Below are positions 13,508-16,666 of a stretch of 16,666 nt of DNA, piece by piece. The stretch is from JBJXFK01 sp046155505 (GTDB lineage Bacteria; Planctomycetota; Phycisphaerae; UBA1845; Fen-1342): assembly GCA_046155505.1 (NCBI GenBank), contig JBJXFK010000185.1, positions 1 to 16,666 of the forward strand. The letters run 5' to 3'. Each line of letters opens with the position of its first letter. Within the stretch, counting starts at the first letter, position 1. Both the position numbers and the translations under genes were made by a program. The notes below the pieces were generated by a model that did not search any database, was not told the origin of the DNA, and was given only the letters and a program-made list of their open reading frames with translations.

Positions 13508-13818
13508 GGAGTCCAGTTCCCCGCGTCGTCACCGACGTCTTCGGCCACGATGTCGTCCAATGCTGAGAGGCTGATAATCGCAAGGCGCTCGACAAAGACC
13601 CGTTTGCGGTTGACGCGTCGCGACCCGCCGAGTTCGAGTTGGTGCGCCTCGTTGATGTACTCTTCCTTGGTGCTGTGGCCGTCGCCGCGGTTGTGTACGT
13701 CGGCATCGCTCAGCCAATATCCGCGTTCGTCGACGGCCTGCAGCGTGCCGATGTAGATCATCGGACCGGCAGTATCGAGCACGACCCGTTTTTGCAGTAG
13801 TTCGTTGAGCGTACTCAC
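13504..13818 (-). CDS. Small conserved-looking protein upstream of the epimerase
   Basis: A 104-residue protein. Residues 4-40 (LNELLQKRVVLDTAGPMIYIGTL, then GYWLSDADVH) look like the bent beta-strand pattern of an Sm-like barrel, and KEEYINEAHQLELGGSRRVNRKRVFVERLAIISLSALDDIV completes the core; the tail is acidic. The resemblance to Sm-like folds is my impression from strand pattern only, and I do not recognise a named family. The frame stays open upstream to 14013, but that part is arginine-rich and implausible. The GTG at 13818-13816, with AAAAGGTG about 8 nt before it, gives a natural start. The stop overlaps the epimerase ATG (ATGA), so they form one unit. Function unknown. Confidence 0.72.
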   Translation of the reverse strand: MSTLNELLQKRVVLDTAGPMIYIGTLQAVDERGYWLSDADVHNRGDGHSTKEEYINEAHQLELGGSRRVNRKRVFVERLAIISLSALDDIVAEDVGDDAGNWTP

Positions 13819-13883
13819 GCTGCGCACCTTTTGCCGCACGCGGCGACGGGCGCAGTGTATTCGAATTTTTCGGGACGTGGGAT

Positions 13884-13910
13884 CGCGCGAACGTCGCCAG
13901 GGTTCGCGCG
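13884..13910. promoter_or_regulatory. Perfect palindrome in the divergent intergenic region
   Basis: CGCGCGAAC (13884-13892) and GTTCGCGCG (13902-13910) form a perfect 9-bp inverted repeat with a 9-nt spacer, between the divergent 104-aa gene and cheX. The shape fits a dimeric regulator site or an mRNA hairpin in the cheX leader. Which one cannot be decided here. Confidence 0.4.
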
Positions 13911-14040
13911 GGGCGAGCGAAATGTGCGTCTGTCGCGCCCGCTCATTGCGCTCCGAATTCGTGTCGATGAAACGTCGCACCGCGAGCGCCCGTTGGGGAT
14001 CGCTCCGCGTCACAGCGCGTGCAGCGTGGAGGTCCGGGAC

Positions 14041-14514
14041 GTGGACGTCAAATTCATCAATCCGTTCGTCGAGGGCGTGGACAGCGTCTTCAGCGCGATG
14101 CTCAGTCTCAGGCCCAAGCGGCTGTCGGTGCGCATCAGCCAGGGCAGCGGCGGCACATCGTCACTCACCGCGCTGATCGGCATCTCGGGCGAAATGCACG
14201 GCGTGGTCGTCATGCGTTTTCCGCCCGCGACGGCAATCGGCCTGGCGGGGCGAATGCGCGGCTCGACGGTCGATTCGGTCAACGCTGAAGTGATCGACGC
14301 CGTCGCCGAATTGGTCAACATGGTCGCCGGCAGCGCGAAGGCGAAATTCGACTATGACCCGCCGCTGCAGCTCGGTCTGCCGACGGTGGTCGAGGGCGAG
14401 CAGTATCGCGTGAAATATCCGAGCAAGAGCGTGTGGCTCGAAGTGCCGTTCGACAGTGAAGCCGGGCAGTTCTCGATGGAAATCACTTTTGGCCCTGAGA
14501 AGGTGTCGCTATGA
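14041..14514 (+). CDS. cheX: Chemotaxis phosphatase CheX
   Basis: A 157-residue protein of the CheX type, which removes phosphate from CheY-P in the cytoplasm. The N-terminus MDVKFINPFVEGVDSVFSAML is characteristic. ISGEMHGVVVMRFP (48-61) forms the core sheet, and E90-L-V-N93 in AVAELVNMVAG is the E-x2-N phosphatase motif on the helix. The open frame reaches back to 13831, but the GTG at 14041 has GGAGG at 14028-14032 with 8-nt spacing and fits the family length and N-terminus, so I chose it. The stop overlaps the cheY ATG (ATGA), which means translational coupling with its presumed substrate. No other chemotaxis or flagellar gene is in the window, so the pair may act on a distant system. Confidence 0.9.
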   Translation: MDVKFINPFVEGVDSVFSAMLSLRPKRLSVRISQGSGGTSSLTALIGISGEMHGVVVMRFPPATAIGLAGRMRGSTVDSVNAEVIDAVAELVNMVAGSAKAKFDYDPPLQLGLPTVVEGEQYRVKYPSKSVWLEVPFDSEAGQFSMEITFGPEKVSL

Positions 14515-14888
14515 AAGCACTCGTGGTCGATGACTCGATGACCATTCGCCGCATTGTGGTCAAGGCGCTGCAACTCGTCGGCATCAGCGATGTCGTCGAA
14601 GCGGGCGACGGAACCGAAGCGGTAGCCGCGTGCGGAGCCAACCAGTTCACCGTCATCTTGATGGACTGGAATATGCCCAAGATGTCCGGGATCGATGCGC
14701 TCAAGGCGATTCGCGCCACGGGCAACAAGACGCCGGTGATCATGGTGACGACCGAAGCCGAGAAGTCGCGCGTCGTCGAGGCGATCAAGAGCGGGGCGAA
14801 TAACTATCTGATCAAGCCCTTCTCGCCGGAACAGCTTGCCGAGAAGGTCAAGCTGGTGCTCGGCGGCGTTCCCGCCGGAGCGGCGTGA
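14511..14888 (+). CDS. cheY: CheY-like single-domain response regulator
   Basis: A 125-residue stand-alone receiver domain. All switch residues are present: the acidic pair D7 and D8 (VVDDS), phospho-acceptor D52 (LMDWNMPKMSG), T80 (VIMVTT) and K102 (LIKPF). There is no output domain, so it should act by protein contact, as CheY does at the flagellar motor or in type IV pilus and other pathways. It follows cheX with a 4-bp ATGA overlap, which pairs the regulator with its likely phosphatase. A histidine kinase is not seen nearby. A hairpin follows the stop by about 22 bp. The receiver assignment is certain; the chemotaxis label is inferred from the cheX partner. Confidence 0.93.
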   Translation: MKALVVDDSMTIRRIVVKALQLVGISDVVEAGDGTEAVAACGANQFTVILMDWNMPKMSGIDALKAIRATGNKTPVIMVTTEAEKSRVVEAIKSGANNYLIKPFSPEQLAEKVKLVLGGVPAGAA

Positions 14889-14910
14889 TCGTCGGACGAA
14901 CGTAATCGCA

Positions 14911-14948
14911 TCGGCGAGGTAGCCGCTTGGCACGCCTCGTCGATGTTT
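14911..14948 (+). terminator. Possible terminator after cheX-cheY
   Basis: TCGGCGAGG (14911-14919) pairs with CCTCGTCGA (14935-14943), including one G-T pair. Inside the loop GCC and GGC form a second short stem. TGTTTC follows, a weak U-tract. Its position just after the cheY stop fits a terminator. Confidence 0.4.
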
Positions 14949-15102
14949 CGTGTCTGCACGCTTTGCGGCCCCGGCATTTTTTTCGCGCTTCCTCGGCGAT
15001 GCTGCCGCATCCCGGTAGCGTGCATGCATCAATTATCGCTCGCTGGACCCTGAACCCTGCATCCTCGCCGTCTCACCCTGATTACATGCCTAACATTGGG
15101 TG

Positions 15103-15444
15103 ATGAGGCGAAATCGCCATACCCACCTGATCACGCTCGGCTGCGCGCTCGCGGCGATTTCGGGCTGCCGATCGCCCGATTCGGCCCGCGTGCGCGATTG
15201 CGAATGGGCCGCTTCCTGCCGAACTTCGCCGAACCTGTTGCTCGGCGCGCGAAGCGATGAGAATCTGCTTGCTTTGGATTACTCAGGCAGGTCGTCGTGG
15301 CCGTGGAAGCCGGACGGCTATGTCTTCGACGAGTACGAAACGAGCTACGAATTTCAATACGACAGCCAGCGGTTCATCGACCGCGACGGCGGCACATTTT
15401 GGCGCGGCGCCGACTCGGTTCGCGTTCGCACGCGGTCACGCTGA
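15103..15444 (+). CDS. Small predicted lipoprotein
   Basis: A 113-residue protein with a basic start, a hydrophobic core and the lipobox I-S-G-C ending at C22 (ITLGCALAAISGC), so it is probably lipid-modified and anchored in a membrane. The mature part is hydrophilic, rich in aromatic and acidic residues (WPWKPDGYVFDEYETSYEF at 67-85), with no motif I recognise. Translation could begin at the ATG at 15103 or the GTG directly before it at 15100; neither has a clear ribosome site. The gene stands alone between cheY and an opposing membrane-protein gene. The signal sequence is the main evidence that it is real; function is unknown. Confidence 0.55.
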   Translation: MRRNRHTHLITLGCALAAISGCRSPDSARVRDCEWAASCRTSPNLLLGARSDENLLALDYSGRSSWPWKPDGYVFDEYETSYEFQYDSQRFIDRDGGTFWRGADSVRVRTRSR

Positions 15445-15688
15445 CGGTTATGCGACCAAGTGTGTAGGCAATTTGCACTCAACCCACCCCGTTTCGCATA
15501 GACACCCACTCCGCGTATGCATATTATCTGTTCATCGATGCCAAGTGGAAACTTGGGCATCTTTGCACTGTGCTGATCTTGGCTTCGCGGTTCGCAAACG
15601 CGAGGTCATGCGATAACGCTTCGTCTCCTTCTCAAGCGACGCCGCTCCACTTTCGGGTGGGCGGCGTCGTCTTGTTTGGATACACCGC
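15445..15688. terminator. Convergent intergenic region with two hairpins
   Basis: Two structures lie between the lipoprotein gene and the opposing membrane-protein gene. GATGCCAAGT (15537-15546) pairs with 15551-15561 apart from one bulge, around a GGAA loop, and TTTG follows. CGACGCCGC...CCAC (15637-15650) pairs with 15657-15669 apart from a bulged T, with a 6-nt loop, followed by TCTTGTTT. The second is the better terminator for plus-strand transcripts and lies 20 bp from the stop of the minus-strand gene. Nothing coding is seen here. Confidence 0.55.
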
Positions 15689-16666
15689 TTACTCGTCGCG
15701 ACTCATCCGTTTTCGGTAGACAAACACCGGCTTATTCGCCCAGGTGATCTCCGTCGCAAGCAGCGGATTGAAACTGCCGGTGGTCCAGCGCGGTTCGTAG
15801 TACTCACACCACCAATCGCCGTAGCGCCTCGCATCGCCCGCGTGATCCGCCGTGAGGATCAGCCACTCTGGTAATTGATTCGACGAAAAGTCAGCCGGCT
15901 GTTTCGCGGGCAGCAGCAGCACAGTCCGATGCGCAAAGTCGAGTGGCGGAATCGAATACGGCGCGGGTTCCTGCACGACGGCGATGCGATCGCCGTCAGC
16001 GATCTGTTCACGAAGCAATTGCGCCGCCGCGGCGCGAGAGCCGTGCGACGTCGATGCATCCATTGCGAACGCATGCACGTACAGCACGCCCGTAAGCGGA
16101 ATCGCCACCCAGATCGCCGTGAACAGTCCGGCTACATTCCACTTGCGCCAGATCGACATCGCCGCCAACGCGGCCGCGACGGTGAGCATCGCCGCCGGGT
16201 AAAGCAGGAATCGCGCAAACTCCGCCGGTTTGCCCGCACCGATCGCGATGCACAAGAGCGTCAGCGCGATCGCGACGCTCGACGCCGCGACGGTCTCGCG
16301 CGTGCGTGTTGCGAGCAGTCCTAAGAGCACGAACGCACCGAGCACCGGAACGATCAGGCCAATGCTCTCGCCCATCAGTTCGGCCACGCGCAGCGCACCC
16401 TCGCCGATGCATGCGACCTCGTACATCGCGGTCGAATTGCCGATGTTGCCGCGCAGCGCCTCGGGCCGCATCAGCGCGTTGTAGAAGACGTACGGATTGC
16501 TCAGCACATAGAGCGCGGCCGCGAACGCCGCTCCGAGCAACAGGCCGCGCGTCGCTCGCTCTCGCGCCCGCTGCCGCACGGCCAGCCAGATCGCCGGCCA
16601 GAGCAGCGCCGCCGCAAACCCGGTGAGAACGAGACTCGCCGCCGCTCCGCCGAACACGCCCATCCA
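15689..16666 (-). CDS. Polytopic membrane protein, GT39-like C-terminal part (5' end beyond window)
   Basis: The frame is open to the right edge, and the first ATG (16663) is one codon from it, so the true N-terminus is probably outside. About eight hydrophobic segments are visible, such as SLVLTGFAAALLWPAIWLAV, LLLGAAFAAALYVLS, GLIVPVLGAFVLLGLLA and AIALTLLCIAIGAG. They are followed by a soluble C-terminal region of about 115 residues with ADGDRIAVVQEPAPYSIPP and EWLILTADHAGD. NPYVFYNALMRPEALRGNIG between two helices recalls the loop of dolichol-phosphate-mannosyltransferase-like (GT39/ArnT-type) proteins, where N-P-Y or D-P-Y is common. If so, it would move a sugar from a lipid carrier, but the catalytic N-terminal part is not in the window. 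The family is an inference; a multi-pass membrane protein is clear. Confidence 0.75.
   Translation of the reverse strand, partial: WMGVFGGAAASLVLTGFAAALLWPAIWLAVRQRARERATRGLLLGAAFAAALYVLSNPYVFYNALMRPEALRGNIGNSTAMYEVACIGEGALRVAELMGESIGLIVPVLGAFVLLGLLATRTRETVAASSVAIALTLLCIAIGAGKPAEFARFLLYPAAMLTVAAALAAMSIWRKWNVAGLFTAIWVAIPLTGVLYVHAFAMDASTSHGSRAAAAQLLREQIADGDRIAVVQEPAPYSIPPLDFAHRTVLLLPAKQPADFSSNQLPEWLILTADHAGDARRYGDWWCEYYEPRWTTGSFNPLLATEITWANKPVFVYRKRMSRDE

Noticed and set aside
13831..14040. Upstream 70-codon extension of cheX
   Set aside because: CheX proteins begin at MDVKFINP-like sequence, and GGAGG lies 8 nt before the GTG at 14041.
14970..14985. Run of seven T after GC-rich sequence as an intrinsic terminator of cheY
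   Set aside because: No convincing stem directly precedes the T-run; the hairpin at 14911-14943 is the better candidate.

Overview
The window looks like chromosomal DNA from a GC-rich planctomycete, most probably of the Phycisphaerae type. This is inferred from gene content, not from any marker gene. The signs are a pseudopilin ending in a V-D-G-H-V tail, a secreted protein with dockerin-like calcium repeats, a membrane protein with a C-terminal C-x2-C...C-x2-C ribbon, an exported HEAT-repeat protein, a cyanobacterial-type fused thiamine phosphate synthase, and long palindromic intergenic repeats. Several genes have no clear Shine-Dalgarno site. I see no rRNA, tRNA, CRISPR array, transposase or phage gene.

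Layout. 1-1602 (minus): two overlapping genes for membrane proteins with bacterial PH domains (YdbS/YdbT type); the second runs off the left edge. 1652-1795: a 144-bp imperfect palindrome. 1803-2408 (minus): a two-helix membrane protein with a zinc-ribbon tail. 2447-2508: a second long hairpin. 2540-3586 (minus): thiE. 3587-4363: a 777-bp gap without a convincing gene. 4364-5464 (plus): a pseudopilin. 5593-8256 (plus): a large secreted protein combining a PstS-like segment with dockerin-like repeats. 8381-9859 (minus): an exported HEAT-repeat protein that converges on it. 10016-12427 (plus): an isolated paaA homologue, an intact uma2-family gene, and a second tandem uma2 copy broken by a frameshift. 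12479-13818 (minus): a two-gene unit of a 104-residue protein and a dipeptide epimerase, overlapping by ATGA. 14041-14888 (plus): a cheX-cheY pair, also overlapping by ATGA. 15103-15444 (plus): a small lipoprotein. 15689-16666 (minus): the C-terminal part of a polytopic membrane protein resembling GT39-like glycosyltransferases.

How the parts relate. The overlapping pairs (the PH-domain genes, the 104-aa gene with the epimerase, cheX with cheY) are likely co-translated. The pseudopilin and the dockerin-repeat protein are adjacent on one strand, but a terminator-like hairpin lies between them, so they may be separate units. paaA stands without paaB, paaC, paaD or paaE, and its reading frame touches the first uma2 frame at a TGATG junction. 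The observations most worth checking are the PstS-like/dockerin protein, the orphan paaA beside a nuclease-family tandem duplication, the frameshift in the second uma2 copy, and the two palindromic elements around the zinc-ribbon gene.
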